Below, piece after piece: positions 35,977 through 47,778 of a stretch of 64,000 bases of DNA. The translations under genes and the position numbers were made by a program. Below the pieces are notes generated by a model. The model was not told where the DNA came from and made no database searches. It saw nothing but the letters and a program-made list of their open reading frames with translations. Source of the DNA: Pseudevernia furfuracea (Eukaryota > Ascomycota > Lecanoromycetes > Lecanorales > Parmeliaceae); the NCBI GenBank assembly GCA_022315425.1, contig JAIUPT010000022.1, positions 434,001 to 498,000 on the forward strand, given 5' to 3'. Position 1 is the stretch's first letter, and each line of letters begins with the position of its first letter.

Positions 35977-38900
35977 CTATCGGCGATGGTACATAGTGTT
36001 CTGCAGATTGAGCAGCGAGTCGGCCCGCTGAAACACATCCCCCTCGAAAGATCGATTCAAAGAAGCACTCGCTGGCGTCGCAGGCACCGTGGCTTGGGCA
36101 GCTGGGCCCAGCGCAGCAGACAAGGGAGTGGCAGGTACACTCGGCGTGTATGGACTGGAGCTCGAAGCTGCGTTTGAACCCCCAGACCCACGTGTGCGGT
36201 GCTGATAAGCGTGATATCCGTTCGGAGCCGGTGTCTGCACTCGCGACGGAGGCTGGGTTTGAGGCTCAAGTTCAAAAGTAAGACGATTCCACGGAGAGTT
36301 CGTGATCAAAGTAGCTGCTTCGGTTGCAGACTTGTGGACGGGACGAACTTGATGTCTCATTTCGCTGGGCACGAGATTGAGCAGCCTCGCTTCTCTGAGA
36401 GACGCCAGAAGGCTGCTGTAGGAGTCGACAAAGTCTTTAACAAGCCGCCAGAAGTCCCTGGCATTGCGTGCCTCGGGATCATTGAGCTTGATAATCGAAA
36501 GTCGCTTCTTTAGCTTTTCACTCATGTTCAAGCAAGTTTTGTTGCGGTTTACAAGTGTCAACCACAGCTCACGGATTTTCTCATGGGTGTATTGTCTCTG
36601 GGAGGCTTCTGCGGCATTGTTGAAGAACGGTTGCAGCTGCGGAATGATCTGAAGTCCTTGATCAGCGGACTTCCGGAGGATGACGAAAATTTGCTCGAAT
36701 TGAAATCTTTGCTCCTTTTCAATCCGGGCTTGCTCCGGCATCATTGTGACGCTTCCGCTACGAGAACGAGTAGCAAGTCTGGCGGAACTGAATGACTCGC
36801 CTGAACGAGGTGTGCTAACTACGGAGCTGGAGGTTGAGCCGGGAAACATTGCAGCGCGACTGTTTGAGCTGCTTCGACCGTTGAGATACAGCGGTACAGC
36901 AGTCTGAGTGCCCAGCGCTGCATGGAGATCGACGTGACTGCTGAACTGCTGAACACCACCTCCATTCCTCCATCGTCTCTCGGGTTTCGGTCGATCTCGG
37001 GTTGGCGTCACAGAATCATCGCGATTCTTTGAACTCTCTCCTTCACTAGTATCTGCTTTAATTTGTGAGACTTGCTTTACGTTGACCTTCTGGGCCTTCT
37101 TTGCCGGCCGTTCCCCACCCAAGGTATGATTAGAATTGTATACCTCGTTGAGGCTTCCGTAGAGAAGGAGCATCAAAGTCCGAATGTATGTCGGGTCGGC
37201 ATCTTGAGCAAGCTTTCTAACAGAGCGAGTTGTAAGCTGTGCAATAGGCTCGTGGGTCAGGATACAAGCATGGGTAGCCTGGCGTACAGCCTTCCTCGAC
37301 GCGTCTGTGAACCCTAAGCCTTGGACCGCATCGCGCATGCACTTGCTCAATTCTTGATCCAAATGCTCAACGCGGATGGCAGCATTGTGAAAATCCCTTT
37401 CCAAGCTTGATCGCTTAGGCTTCCCTTCCTTGATCACAGGAAATAGAATACCAAGATGATGATGTATGAGGTTCAATGAGTACAAGATGCCTTTTGCAGC
37501 TTCGATGATCCTGGTTCCGGGAATATTTTGTTGTTTTTGTCGCGGTAGACTCGACAAAGGACGCCCAAGCATGCCGCGCTGATCTTCGATACCATGTAAG
37601 GATGTCATATTCGAAGGACTGATATCGCCAGCGCGAACTCCTTGACGCAAAGCAGAACCGTGGCTTTGTCCACGCAGATGATGGCTATTTCTGTTGGCAC
37701 GTGTCTCATCAAGAACAGTAAGATCAGTCTGCTTCTTGGGTACGATGCCCATGCGCTTGTTTCGGGTGTTTTGTGTAGCTTGTAGAATGCTTTCGCTATT
37801 GCTCCGATTCCTTTCATTGCCCAACGATAAAGGTGCAAGGCCAGGTCGACGAAGTGCCGCATTCTGTAATAAAACATTGTTTTGACTGGAAGGAACTCTG
37901 TAATGTGAGCGAGCTGGTAGAAGTGGCTTTGCAAAGCCTGGGGACCTCAATTCAGATGCCGATTCGGACTCGCTTGTGTTGTGTCCGTAATTCCTCGCTT
38001 GCAAGGGGAAGCGTAATAAGGCACGTGGCGTCTCTAAAGGTCCATCGCTGCCACGATAGCGGTAAGCAGTGTGCGAAGATCATGTTCCGTAATACGTACC
38101 TCGAGTCGCCTTCAGAGTCTTTCGCGGCAGCCAACGTTCTCAAATGTTCTAGCACCTTCTTGGTCGACATTGTATCCTTCTCGATCTCGTTGTCAACAAA
38201 TGCTGGCGATGGACCCGGGGAGAGATCGCTGCCCTCTACAATGCGCTTAAGCCTCGGTGTCAAAGGATTGCCAGTCAGTTTCAGCATCCTAAGCGTGATA
38301 ATACTTCCGAGGCAAAAAGGGAGGTCTCCAATGTTGTTGTGCTGTATTGAAAAAACCCGCAACGCTTTCATCTGTTCGATTTCGTCCGGAACTTCGCTAA
38401 TCTTGTTTCTGCTGAGATCGAGTATCTCTAACTGTGGCAGGCCAAAAATCTTTCTTTCTATTAGCTTTCCTTTCGAATGATCCCATTGATTTTCAGCTTA
38501 CGGCCTTGGGCACCTGTCTGAATCGGTTGTCGCGGAGATTAAGATATCTCAAAGCGGAGCAACCAGTAAATTCGTACGCGATATGGGATAGCTGGTTGTG
38601 AGCCAGCTGCAGCCTATGACAATCAAAACTCAGCATGAAGTTCGCTTTCAGAATAAGTTCACGTTGGTGCAGAGCCAAAAAAGAAGAAAGGAAAGCGCGA
38701 AGGTATAGCTGCCAGGAGGAGGGCTCGTACCTTTCGACATCTTGTCCTATGATGGCAACGACCTCCTTTGGTATCTGTGAAAGATTCCTTTTCCTCAAAT
38801 CAAGGGTCAATTTGGGCTTCACTGTTTCGCCAGCATTCTCCACCCCAGTTAGGGATTGCTGGAGGGTACTGTGTGCTTCATCGACGGCTTTGTCATGGGC

Positions 38901-38987
38901 TTCTTGAAAAAGCTCCACACTTTCACGCGTTGTCAAGCCTGATAGCTTGTCGTGCCTCTCCCGGGAAGGCTCTTGGGAAGGAGCCAT
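35977..38987 (-). CDS. SOG2: RAM-pathway leucine-rich-repeat protein Sog2
   Basis: This is a four-exon model: 38987-38731, 38613-38502, 38449-38100, 37993-35977, giving 911 residues. The N-terminus carries leucine-rich repeats (LQLAHNQLSHIAYEF, LRYLNLRDNRFRQVP, LEILDLSRNKISEVP, LRMLKLTGNPLTP). After a Ser-rich linker comes the long Sog2/RAM domain, with helices such as RELWLTLVNRNKTCLNM and RDFWRLVKDFVDSYSSLL. Sog2 is part of the RAM network (Cbk1/Orb6 kinase, Mob2, Kic1, Hym1, Tao3) that controls polarity and septation. The start is the ATG of MAPSQEPS; a longer upstream frame has no ATG. Confidence 0.9.
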
Positions 38988-39916
38988 GGATATTGTGGAA
39001 AAATCATAATCTGAGGGGTACCTTTCCCTTAGAGTAAGCACGAGGCTGAGCTTAGTGCGGTGCGCGCAAGAGGACGCTCACCCAGTGTATGAAGATTCAG
39101 GCATGTTGGACAATACTCTCAGTACAAGCCGAGGATCATCAGAATGAGGGGACGGTATCGTTGGTCGTTTCGTTACACGAAATGATAGAGGAATGGATGC
39201 CAAGTCGATTCTGTTGGTTGGGAGAGCGAGATGCAAAACAAAATATTACAGACACTGTGAGAGATACGGGATACACTCAGGCACTCCAGAGTGCAATGTG
39301 AAAGTGAAAGAAGGGGATGTCAGTGAAAGCATAAGGTACTTCCTAGGGTAGGTAGTGTTCCTACTTTACAGTACATACCCCCCGAGCCCCCCTACCTTTA
39401 TATGCCATGCGGAATAACCGCCACTAGACAAGGATACCTCGGCTGCTAATGTCAATCCCGCAGGTTGCCGTCATACTGCGTTTGGGGTCCCCGGGCCCCC
39501 ACCCCCTTGGTGCCAAAAATGTTCTTCTTGCTCCCCGGAGTTCCGTGTACCATAGAGTAATTTGCTGGGCTTACATCCTGAGGTCTACTTTTATTTATAG
39601 GGGTAAAAGGGGTAAAAGGGGTGAAGAGGATAGGAGCAAGCACTTGGAAATGTCGCAGCCTGCTCGATGTTCCTTTATCCTTGTTCTGTGGAGATCAAAG
39701 CCCTAAGATTGGCAAGATTGGCAAACAGAGAAACGCATGATGGCGTTAGAATCAGTCGTGGCGCTCCGCACTCGTGTCATTGCTCCCACTTTCGTGCTTG
39801 TTCCATCTTGACAAGTTGAGATCGCGTTGACTTTCTTAAGGGGGCCTAGCACATCATCCGCCGAATCAACATTGGCTTGAAAAGCAACGTTCTTTGGTCT
39901 AACATTTACTAAAAGT
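38988..39916. other. Intergenic with short G-rich repeats
   Basis: About 930 bp lie between SOG2 and the mS23 gene. Homopolymer-like C/G runs occur at 39379-39392 and 39485-39510, and GGGGTAAAA-type repeats at about 39598-39622. No gene was seen. Confidence 0.5.
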
Positions 39917-40743
39917 TCATGGCCTAATCATAGCACCACCCAAAGCACTCTGACCTTGAGCGGGTATCTGATCGGAGACTTCCTCAAGTGCAGCTTCGTA
40001 TTCGGCAGGATTTGAATCCAGCGCCATGTCCCCGCTTTCCACACCACCCGTATACATCGCTGCCTGTCTTTGCTCGGCCAGAACCACCTCTTTCGCTGCC
40101 CATTCCTTCCATCTCTCATACTCTTTGTCTTCTAGTTCCATCCCAATGTCTAGCGCAGACTTTCCAAAGTATGCTCCGGTGGACATTGCTTCCTCTTTTG
40201 CTACCCTTCGCTCCACGTCTTCTTGAAGCCGTAGGTCGTAGAATTCTTTCCGTGCCTGGTCGTAGGCTTGGGCGGATGTAATCCCTGGCACGTTATGCCG
40301 CAGCCATAGCTGTCGCTGGACAACGCTATCAAACTCAGTACTGGATCAGAGCGACCGGCGGGGAAATATCACCTCTCTCCACTCAAAGCCTTTTCTGATT
40401 GTTCAATGTGACTCCAATCCGTCTTCTGAGAGTCTTTCCCATCATCTTCGATCACTAGCCGTGGCCTTGCCAGCTCCCACGGATGATCTTTGAAGAATTC
40501 TTTCCGTAAAGCATCTTCTTCGTAGTGTATCGTCTGCGGTTGGAACAGCTTACTCGGCTTCTTCGTCCTTGATCTAGCCTTTCGTTGCTGATGTGGGAGG
40601 GGCTGCGTCCGAACGAGAGGCTGAGCAGGCGTTATGGAAGCGACGACGTTGTACCAAGGAGGAGTTCGCGATAATCGTTCTGTATTGAGGAGCTGGGTCG
40701 CGGTCTGGTGCACGCGCAAAGGACGAAAATCGTACCGACCCAT
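39917..40743 (-). CDS. RSM25: Mitochondrial small-subunit ribosomal protein mS23 (Rsm25)
   Basis: This is a two-exon model: 40743-40373 and 40325-39917, giving 259 residues. The start [19 protein letters not shown] and the following TPPWYNVV are the family signature. [16 protein letters not shown] and the post-splice [17 protein letters not shown] also match fungal mS23/Rsm25. It acts in the mitochondrial ribosome small subunit. The join AG|C keeps frame over a 47-nt intron. It is divergent from the PPR gene. Confidence 0.92.
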
Positions 40744-41068
40744 CGCCGGGACTTTTGAAGTAAATGGCTCGAAATGAAGGAATGCCAAGTTAGAAGACGT
40801 CCAACTATGGGCTTCAAGCTTTACTTTAACATTCATCCGAGAACCCCATGAGGCGCAAAATCACCGCAGAGGCGCCAAGGCGGCTGTTCCCGCTAGAGCG
40901 TGGAGTAGAATTTAGGTACTTTGATGGTACTGTACCGATAATCAAAACTTCTCTTTGACGACTCCATCGATGTTGATGTTGATGTTGATGTTGATGCTTG
41001 GTTACACGCTGCTCTCGATTTACTTGATTTCGTGGCCAATGCCAAATTGACGCTATGCTCTACGCTTC
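40744..41068. promoter_or_regulatory. Divergent promoter, mS23 / PPR, with GATGTT repeat
   Basis: This 325-bp head-to-head interval between two probably mitochondrial genes contains five tandem GATGTT-type units at about 40968-40996. Confidence 0.5.
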
Positions 41069-42949
41069 ATGGCCGCCCTCAATGCCTCGATGGCGAGGAA
41101 CTCCACGAGCCGAGTCAAGAATGTCAAGAGACCTCTAGGACCTCAGCTTCTTACTTTTGTCTTCACCTTCCTACAGCCTGCCACCTTTATATTGTTGAGT
41201 ACCTTGAAAGAGCAACCGATCAAAGCTGCCACCAGGAAACAACGACCTACCCCTTCCTCAACTCCTCCCCCTTCTCCGCCTCAGCTCGACAATATATTCA
41301 TTGACGCCTTAGCCAAGGCATGTCTATGCAGGCGGCATACTAGAGCTAGCATGGCCCAAGAAATCCCTCCTACTCCTGGTTACTTGTATCACAAAGCCAG
41401 GCGGAGAAACGCTTACGACGCAGCGAGGCAGATACGGCATCTCCATCGCGCTGCAATGCCCCCACGCCCTCCTGCTAAATTTCGATATCTCTCGCGCGAT
41501 GACTACCTGAGCATGCTAGATTACTATAGGGAATCGTACAGCACCCAGGCCGACGGTTTGGCAGAACTACAACCAGCCACTCGGGATTTATCCACGTCGA
41601 GGAGTGAAGACGCCATCATTCCGCCTCCAGAAGTGCATATATGTAGCGAAGAGCCGCCCTCACTAGCCCATGAACGAATAAATGACAGTGATTTACCAGC
41701 TTTGAATCACCTGCTAGAGGCACTGGGCAGGGACGATTGTACACATGAAGAAGCCTTCGAAGCTTACTCTGCGTTACCATTCCCTGGAGTTTCCTTTCTC
41801 TCACCCCATAAGCGTCGGCTGCTTTTTCGTCGACTCTCCGTCTTGGAAAAGAAAAGCAGAACTTCAAAGATGCGCTATCTTTCTGTCGTAGACGACATGA
41901 ACTCTACAGATCTACCAATGACCCCCGCGGAGTGGAATAGCGCAATAGCCTTTTGCGGGCAATGTTTTGGGCGTGTTACAGCGGTAGATGTTGAAAACGC
42001 GCTTAAAACATGGAAGGAAATGGAGCAAGAAGCGAGTATTAGAAGTGGAAGCATAACCTTCAACATCCTTTTCGATATGGCCGCCAAAGCAGGCAAGTTC
42101 GCGCTCGCAGAAATGATTCTGAATGAAATGGGGAACAGGAAATTAAAGTATAATCGCTATTCTCGCAACTCCTTCATATTCTACCACGGCCTCAGGGGAG
42201 ATGGCGATGCTGTCCGAAGGGCCTATCGTGAATTCGTCAAAGCGGGCGAAATCGTCGACACAGTCGTCATGAATTGCGTTATCACATCCCTGATCCGAGC
42301 TGGCGAGCCCGCAGCTGCAGAGCAGGTCTACGAACGCATGAAGCGAATGCACGCAAAACAGACCGGTCATCGTCTGCCCCCTGGCAATTGGCGAGAAATT
42401 CGCGACCTAAGCCGTCTGCTCTATCGAGCAGCGGAGCACTTTAAAGAAGACCCCTGGAAGCTACAGAAATTGCGAGAAGAACAGTCCATTACCCCAGATG
42501 TACAAACCTACGCCCATTTCATTGAATATCATGTCTCCCAGACCGGCGAACTCAGGCGCATCGCCGCTTTTCTGGCCGAAATGCGACATCTAGGATTACC
42601 CATGCACGGACGTATTTTCACTAAGCTCTTCAAAGGCTTCACATACCATGGTGGCGTACGGTACACCTCTTGGACCCGAGCCCGCCTGGAGATCGTATGG
42701 GAATCGATGCTGGGAGCAATAGATCAGGGGCTAGATGATGTACGCGTCATGAAGTGGATGGTGCTCTGGGCCGTCCAAGCCTTTGATCGCTGTGCTGGAC
42801 GGCAAAGGACGTTGGAGATCTGGAGCGAATTGAGACAGAGATGGGAGCCCGGCGATGGGGATGTGGCGTTTGTGATGACCACACTCGGAAAGATACTCAC
42901 AGTGAATAGCGGTCATTATACCTTTGACGCTCAACATAGCCGTCAATAG
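41069..42949 (+). CDS. Pentatricopeptide-repeat protein, probably mitochondrial
   Basis: This is a single exon of 626 residues. The first about 60 residues are Arg/Lys/Ser/Thr-rich with no acidic residue in the first 45, consistent with a mitochondrial presequence. PPR-like helical pairs are visible at about 325-350 (ITFNILFDMAAKAGKFALAE), 360-385 (YNRYSRNSFIFYHGL), 398-430 (VVMNCVITSLIRAGEPAAAE) and 475-510. Fungal PPR proteins act in mitochondrial RNA stability or translation of particular transcripts. The target cannot be read, and I do not assign it to Cya5, Pet309 or another named member. Confidence 0.8.
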   Translation: MAALNASMARNSTSRVKNVKRPLGPQLLTFVFTFLQPATFILLSTLKEQPIKAATRKQRPTPSSTPPPSPPQLDNIFIDALAKACLCRRHTRASMAQEIPPTPGYLYHKARRRNAYDAARQIRHLHRAAMPPRPPAKFRYLSRDDYLSMLDYYRESYSTQADGLAELQPATRDLSTSRSEDAIIPPPEVHICSEEPPSLAHERINDSDLPALNHLLEALGRDDCTHEEAFEAYSALPFPGVSFLSPHKRRLLFRRLSVLEKKSRTSKMRYLSVVDDMNSTDLPMTPAEWNSAIAFCGQCFGRVTAVDVENALKTWKEMEQEASIRSGSITFNILFDMAAKAGKFALAEMILNEMGNRKLKYNRYSRNSFIFYHGLRGDGDAVRRAYREFVKAGEIVDTVVMNCVITSLIRAGEPAAAEQVYERMKRMHAKQTGHRLPPGNWREIRDLSRLLYRAAEHFKEDPWKLQKLREEQSITPDVQTYAHFIEYHVSQTGELRRIAAFLAEMRHLGLPMHGRIFTKLFKGFTYHGGVRYTSWTRARLEIVWESMLGAIDQGLDDVRVMKWMVLWAVQAFDRCAGRQRTLEIWSELRQRWEPGDGDVAFVMTTLGKILTVNSGHYTFDAQHSRQ

Positions 42950-43563
42950 AAGAAAAAATACAAAGAGACACAACGCCTAGCTTCCACAATGTTTACGAAT
43001 TTGCTTAACATGTACGGGGTAAGGCCCTGTTTACCTCGACGAATCTTAGCAATTACATCACTAGCATTCACTCATGGTTATGAGGACGCGAGGCGAGACT
43101 ATGCTTGATTGTAAAAATATTTTGGTACGGACATTGTTTACCTATGTACATGATGCTCAAAGCTTGGGCGGTCTTTCATGTGCTCTTCGCAGGTTCCTGC
43201 ATTCTCATACACACAGACGTCTCTCGTACCAAGGAAGACCACTACCAAATCATTCCAAGCCTCTGCTGCGCGAGATGGGGGTTTGGAGTATGATCGTGTC
43301 ATAATAATCGTTTGGGCAACGGAAAACAGAATTCCAAGAACACTGGTCGGCCAAGATTGTGATGGCGATGGCGGCTTAGTTTTGCGAGACTTGTCGTACA
43401 AAATTATGATAGTACATTCAAAAGTCTCGGTAAGGGACCAGAAAAGCGAACAGTGTCTAGACTTCAGAATCCGGCACTAGGGGCTTGTCACAAAGCTCAT
43501 CTTCTTTCCGCTCCCTGGCTCCGTCAGCTCACGAGATCTTAGCTCATTAGTCCTTGCCGTTTT
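42950..43563. other. Intergenic, convergent
   Basis: This lies between the 3' ends of the PPR gene and ICE2. Open frames exist on both strands (for example 43138-43401 minus) but show no domain. Confidence 0.5.
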
Positions 43564-44934
43564 TCAATCAGCTTTCCAGTGTGTTGTCAATCCTCCATCA
43601 AGGTCCTCTTTCCCAAGGTACAGCTCCAGTGCATACATCCCCATGGTCGCTGCGATATTGACCCATCTCCACAAATTACCTCCAGCATCACCTCCTTGGC
43701 TGGTCCACCAGTCACCATCGCCGCCATCTCCGCTTGTTGATGCAAAGTGCTGCATCAGGAGGCTAGTGTAGACAGCAATCAGAATGCTGGGGCTAAACCA
43801 GCTAAGCAATCCAAGTAGCTGGCCTGCGCCATCCGAGTCCTCAAGGGACGCTTCCTGAGACAGTGCGCGCGCTCCAGATTCACGGATAGCCGGTATGATA
43901 CGAGTGGAGGCGTAGAGAACGAAAAGGCGATAAGCGAGTGAAATGATCACTGATGGAGTGATGGTACTCAGTGCTGCAATGATGAAGTTGAAAGCTGCAG
44001 GTATTGCGGAAGGCAGAACTGATAGAGCTTGTAGTAGGGTAGTGTACGAAGCCATGATGATTGGCGGAAATGGCGGGAAATCCGCTGCCTCAGCTGGAGG
44101 GCGTAGTGGCTCGACAGGGTTAGTCGGTTGGTAGTCGGTGAAGATCTGGTAGAGACATAGGACGATGTATGCGAATAGGAGCGAACTTTCGACAGGATTT
44201 CCTTTCCCACTGCCGATACCCCAAGCGCAGAGGAAAACGGCGCACGTGACTGTTATGCCAATAAGTGTGGCATCGACGTTACCAATCTCTGGAAAACGAG
44301 TGACCCTCCAGAGGAAGTAAACTGAGCTCGAGATCACCGATGCAGACGTGACAAGCAAGCCGATCTACACAACATTGTTAAAGATGCTCAGATAGTCTAA
44401 GGGGAGACATACCATCCAGCTGTCGCTCCTCCCACCCCTATTGACAAGCCACCTGGTAATCTGGCCTGCAGCTTGAATGACTAAAAGGCTGCAGAATCCC
44501 TCGCATAGCTGGAACACCGGGGTTGACCATCTGAGCGTCTTATTCCAGCTTCCCACAGTCGCTGTCTCTGCCAAACCATCGGGCCCGAAGATCCATTCCC
44601 ATACTGATGCATCTTGTGCTCTTTTCCCGCTGAATGTCCTCTCAACCCAGCTACTGTTATCGACGGGCTCGACCGAAAATCGGTTTAACGACCATATCAG
44701 GAGTGTTGGCACCACCAACCATTGTGTCCAAGCAACGAGTTGAACCAGGGTATACCGATATCGAGACTTTTCGGGAGTCGCCAATCGTAGGATGGAGTAT
44801 GAGAAATAAAAGGAAGCGATTGAGAGGGAGAATGCAAGGCCGCAAGCCCGCCCGCCGACGTCGAACGCCAATGGTATGCTAAGAATGATTGCCGTTAAAA
44901 AGACGACGGACGAGAATACCCTCAAGATCCACAT
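43564..44934 (-). CDS. ICE2: ER membrane protein Ice2
   Basis: This is a two-exon model: 44934-44413 and 44364-43564, giving 440 residues. Many hydrophobic segments give about 8-10 predicted membrane spans, starting MWILRVFSSVVFLTAII. Conserved stretches are WLVNRGGRSDSWM, SSVYFLWRVTRFPEIGN and the C-terminal WRWVNIAATMGMYALELYL. Yeast Ice2 is needed for cortical ER inheritance and links ER membrane growth to lipid storage. A 48-nt intron interrupts between the Met and IGLLVTSAS. Confidence 0.92.
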
Positions 44935-45749
44935 GAGCTCTAACAGCGCTCAGGGCGCGCACAGGACGCTGTGAGGATTGAGAGTGTTGGAGTCAAAGCA
45001 GAGGACTGGGCTTGATGAGAGGGAAGAAAGCTAAGGTCTTTTCTTGCGCTTGAGGAGGTGAGGTTGATTTATTCTAAAAGTCAACATGCGTCTGGAAGGT
45101 TGGTGAATCTTATAAGTGGTGTCAAGAGTGTGTCAAGAGTGTGTCAAGAGTGTGTAGATGTAGAGGAGGTTTCTGTCACTCCGACTGCCTGTTCTCAAAT
45201 TTTAGAAGCAGGTTTGTAGGTAGACCAATAGATTGTAGTGTCGCGTGCGGTTTCTCTTAAACCCTGCAGGTAGTAGTGTAGGCGCTGAGCGGAAGCAGCC
45301 TGAAAAACCCTACCTACCTTACCTAGTCCGACTGGTCGTCGTTAAAGCAGGCTTCGACCACCATCATCATCATCATTGTTAATATGTTAGCATCTCTTCC
45401 TTGGGTTTCCTTATGAGAAGACTGGTGCAAGATAGTGGAGCAGATAGTTACTGCGTATGTACGTAGTGAAAAGTACTCAAAGTAAGGTAAAGGTATCTAT
45501 CTATCTTACTCAATTTGAGCTCCGCATCTTGGCTTACCGAGTACGAGTAACCGTAAAATGGAAAGCTCGGTGTCGATATACCAAACCGCCAAGCTAATTC
45601 GATCAACTTTCCCCGCTGAGTGGGCAAGTCCCAGTTAGTATTACCTTTAGTAACGCATTACTATGTAATCTCTTGGTCTAGTCGTAACATTTAGCAAAAC
45701 CCCGTCCTAGCCATTACTCTTGTTGGATCTCCAAGTGGTGGAACTCTGG
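44935..45749. promoter_or_regulatory. Divergent promoter region, ICE2 / MYG1
   Basis: 815 bp lie between two start codons facing away from each other. It holds a 13-bp tandem repeat (GTGTCAAGAGTGT-like) at about 45118-45155 and an ATC run near 45362-45378. No gene was seen. Confidence 0.45.
45118..45155. repeat. Short tandem repeat, GTGTCAAGA units
   Basis: Three near-perfect copies of a 12-13 bp unit lie upstream of ICE2. Confidence 0.8.
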
Positions 45750-46862
45750 ATGCTGCGCAACATTTACAGAATGACAGAAGCAAAGAGATTGAGAATGGAT
45801 CCCGGTCCATTGATTGGCACTCACAAGTATGTCGCACCGTGTCCCATGCACCAAATTCTAGCTGACATCTCCAGTGGTCACTTCCACGCCGACGAGGCCC
45901 TCGCCGTTAACCTTCTCCGCATGCTCCCCACCTACAATCCATCAGCCCTCGTCCGCACCCGTGACCCAGCCCTTCTCTCCACCTGTCACACTGTCGTTGA
46001 CGTTGGCGGCGAATACCAGCCTGCCCAAAATCGCTACGACCATCACCAACGTACCTTCACTACCACGTTTCCCTCACGCCCAACCAGGCTGTCCTCCGCA
46101 GGCTTGGTCTATATGCACTTCGGCAAGCCGATAATAGCTTTGCAAACGGGTCTGGATGAAGGTAGCGAGGAAGTAGACATCTTGTGGAAAAAGGTCTACG
46201 AAGACTTCATCGAAGCACTGGACGCGCACGATAATGGCATCTCAGTCTATGATCCCTCCGAGACAAAAAACCTCCAAAAGCGATTCTATGACGGGGGCAT
46301 AGGCTTGGGCAGCTTGGTCGGAGATCTCAATGCCAATTTCGAAGATCCTTCCCCCACCAAAACGCCGGAGGAGGCGCAAGAAGCTGAAAACGCCCGCTTT
46401 CTGCAAGCGAGCTCCCTTATGGGATCGTGTTTCTTGAGAAAGTTGCAATACTACCACCAAGCTTGGCTGCCCGCGCGCACGCTCGTGCATCAAACCTACG
46501 ACACTCGCAAAGAGTACGATGCGAATGGGAGGGTAATGCTGTTTCCCAAAGGTTGTCCCTGGAAAGATCATTTGTACACAATTGAGGCGGAAAAGCCGGA
46601 CGAAGAGAAAGTACTGTATGTTCTATATCCCGAAAGCGAGCATGAAGGCGCAAAATGGCGTGTGCAGGCGGTAAGTGTGAGCAAAGATAGCTTCGAAAGT
46701 AGGAAGCCGTTGCCAAATAATTGGAAAGGGATGAGGGATGATCAATTGAGCGAGGTCAGTGGGATCGAAGGCTGTGTCTTTGCTCACGCAAGCGGCTTCA
46801 TTGGAGGCAACAAGACAAGAGAAGGGGCGCTGGAGATGGCAAAGAAAGCCATCGATCTGTGA
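45750..46862 (+). CDS. MYG1: MYG1 family exonuclease (DHH-like)
   Basis: Two exons: 45750-45826 and 45875-46862, giving 354 residues from the first ATG. A second in-frame ATG (45771) starts MTEAKRLRMD; the extra seven residues (MLRNIYR) look like a mitochondrial-targeting extension. Splicing creates GTHNGHFHADEALAV, the metal-binding motif. DVGGEYQPAQNRYDHHQR is the DHH-type motif, and the C-terminus has CVFAHASGFIGGNKT. Human MYG1 is a 3'-5' RNA exonuclease acting in nucleolus and mitochondria. The 48-nt intron has no stop and is a multiple of three, so retention would insert 16 residues into the active-site motif. Confidence 0.93.
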   Translation: MLRNIYRMTEAKRLRMDPGPLIGTHKYVAPCPMHQILADISSGHFHADEALAVNLLRMLPTYNPSALVRTRDPALLSTCHTVVDVGGEYQPAQNRYDHHQRTFTTTFPSRPTRLSSAGLVYMHFGKPIIALQTGLDEGSEEVDILWKKVYEDFIEALDAHDNGISVYDPSETKNLQKRFYDGGIGLGSLVGDLNANFEDPSPTKTPEEAQEAENARFLQASSLMGSCFLRKLQYYHQAWLPARTLVHQTYDTRKEYDANGRVMLFPKGCPWKDHLYTIEAEKPDEEKVLYVLYPESEHEGAKWRVQAVSVSKDSFESRKPLPNNWKGMRDDQLSEVSGIEGCVFAHASGFIGGNKTREGALEMAKKAIDL

Positions 46863-47191
46863 AGGAAATGTAATCGCGAAAAAAAAGCAAGGCATAGCGA
46901 GGCGTTCAAGAGTTGAAAGCATTCTAAAGGTGTAGAAGCTCACACTTTGACACAGCTATCTCCATTGGTCAAGTAGCTGCAAAAGCATAGAACAAAGTTG
47001 CCAGCCATCGCCTTGTGTGTGGGTACTCCGCAGTCAATAACTCCGTAAACACCAGCCTCAGCATTTCGCTCTTCCTAGAGCTATGTAAGCAATAGCGAAG
47101 ATCGTGACTCGTTGCCAGCGTTAAAACCACGCTCATTTGGCTATTCATTCGCGACATAAAACCTCCCAAGGTCTGGTGAAGTGATCGAAAT
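46863..47191. other. Intergenic, convergent
   Basis: This lies between the 3' ends of MYG1 and the endosulfine gene. No feature was seen. Confidence 0.5.
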
Positions 47192-47778
47192 TCAATGCTG
47201 GGACCGGATAGGGACCCCCTCCTTTGATGGCGGACTACTTGCACTTCCCCGCTCTGGGCTCTTCGGACTAAGCACGCTTCCCTCGTCGACGCTCGTCTCC
47301 CTCTGTAAGAAGCTACTCTCTTTCACGGGACTGCCGCTTGATGCACCGGGGATGGACCCATTGCTAGCACCATTGCTGTTACCATTACTTCCACTGTTGG
47401 GGCCTGGTGAGGTCAGGTGAGGTATGTTCTCTGGTAGGGGATGTTGGCTTCCAATGGAGGTTACGCCGCCTTCGGATGCCTTCCCGGCTTTCGAAAGAGC
47501 GTAGTCGCCCGAGTCGAAGTACTTGCGCTCCTTGTCGAGTCATAATGTCAGCGTCAATGTTTGGAGGCAGAGGGAGGTAGGGACTTACTGTGAGCTTGTT
47601 CTGCAGAAGGTCCTTCTTGTTGGGCAGCTTTCCATAGAGACGGAAAAGCTTTTGCTCCTCTTCACTGAGAGACTGTACAGAAAATTAGTAACGCCCAATT
47701 ACTTCATCTAGATCGGCCAGGTATTGATGGGTTGTCGCTCACGCTGATGTCCACCTTATTCTTCTGGTGAGGATTCAT
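47192..47778 (-). CDS. IGO1: Endosulfine-family PP2A inhibitor (Igo1)
   Basis: This is a three-exon model: 47778-47743, 47672-47589, 47530-47192, giving 152 residues. It starts MNPHQKNKVDIS, then SEEEQKLFRLYGKLPNKKDL. Next comes KYFDSGDYALSKAG, containing the invariant FDSGDY in which Ser47 is the Rim15/Greatwall phosphorylation site. The tail (Ser/Asn/Gly-rich) is disordered. When phosphorylated, Igo/ENSA proteins inhibit PP2A-B55, promoting quiescence or mitosis. The core is split by two introns that join cleanly in phase 0. Confidence 0.94.

Noticed and set aside
43138..43401. Minus-strand frame with a short hydrophobic stretch downstream of ICE2
   Set aside because: No plausible start or family match; lies in convergent 3' regions.
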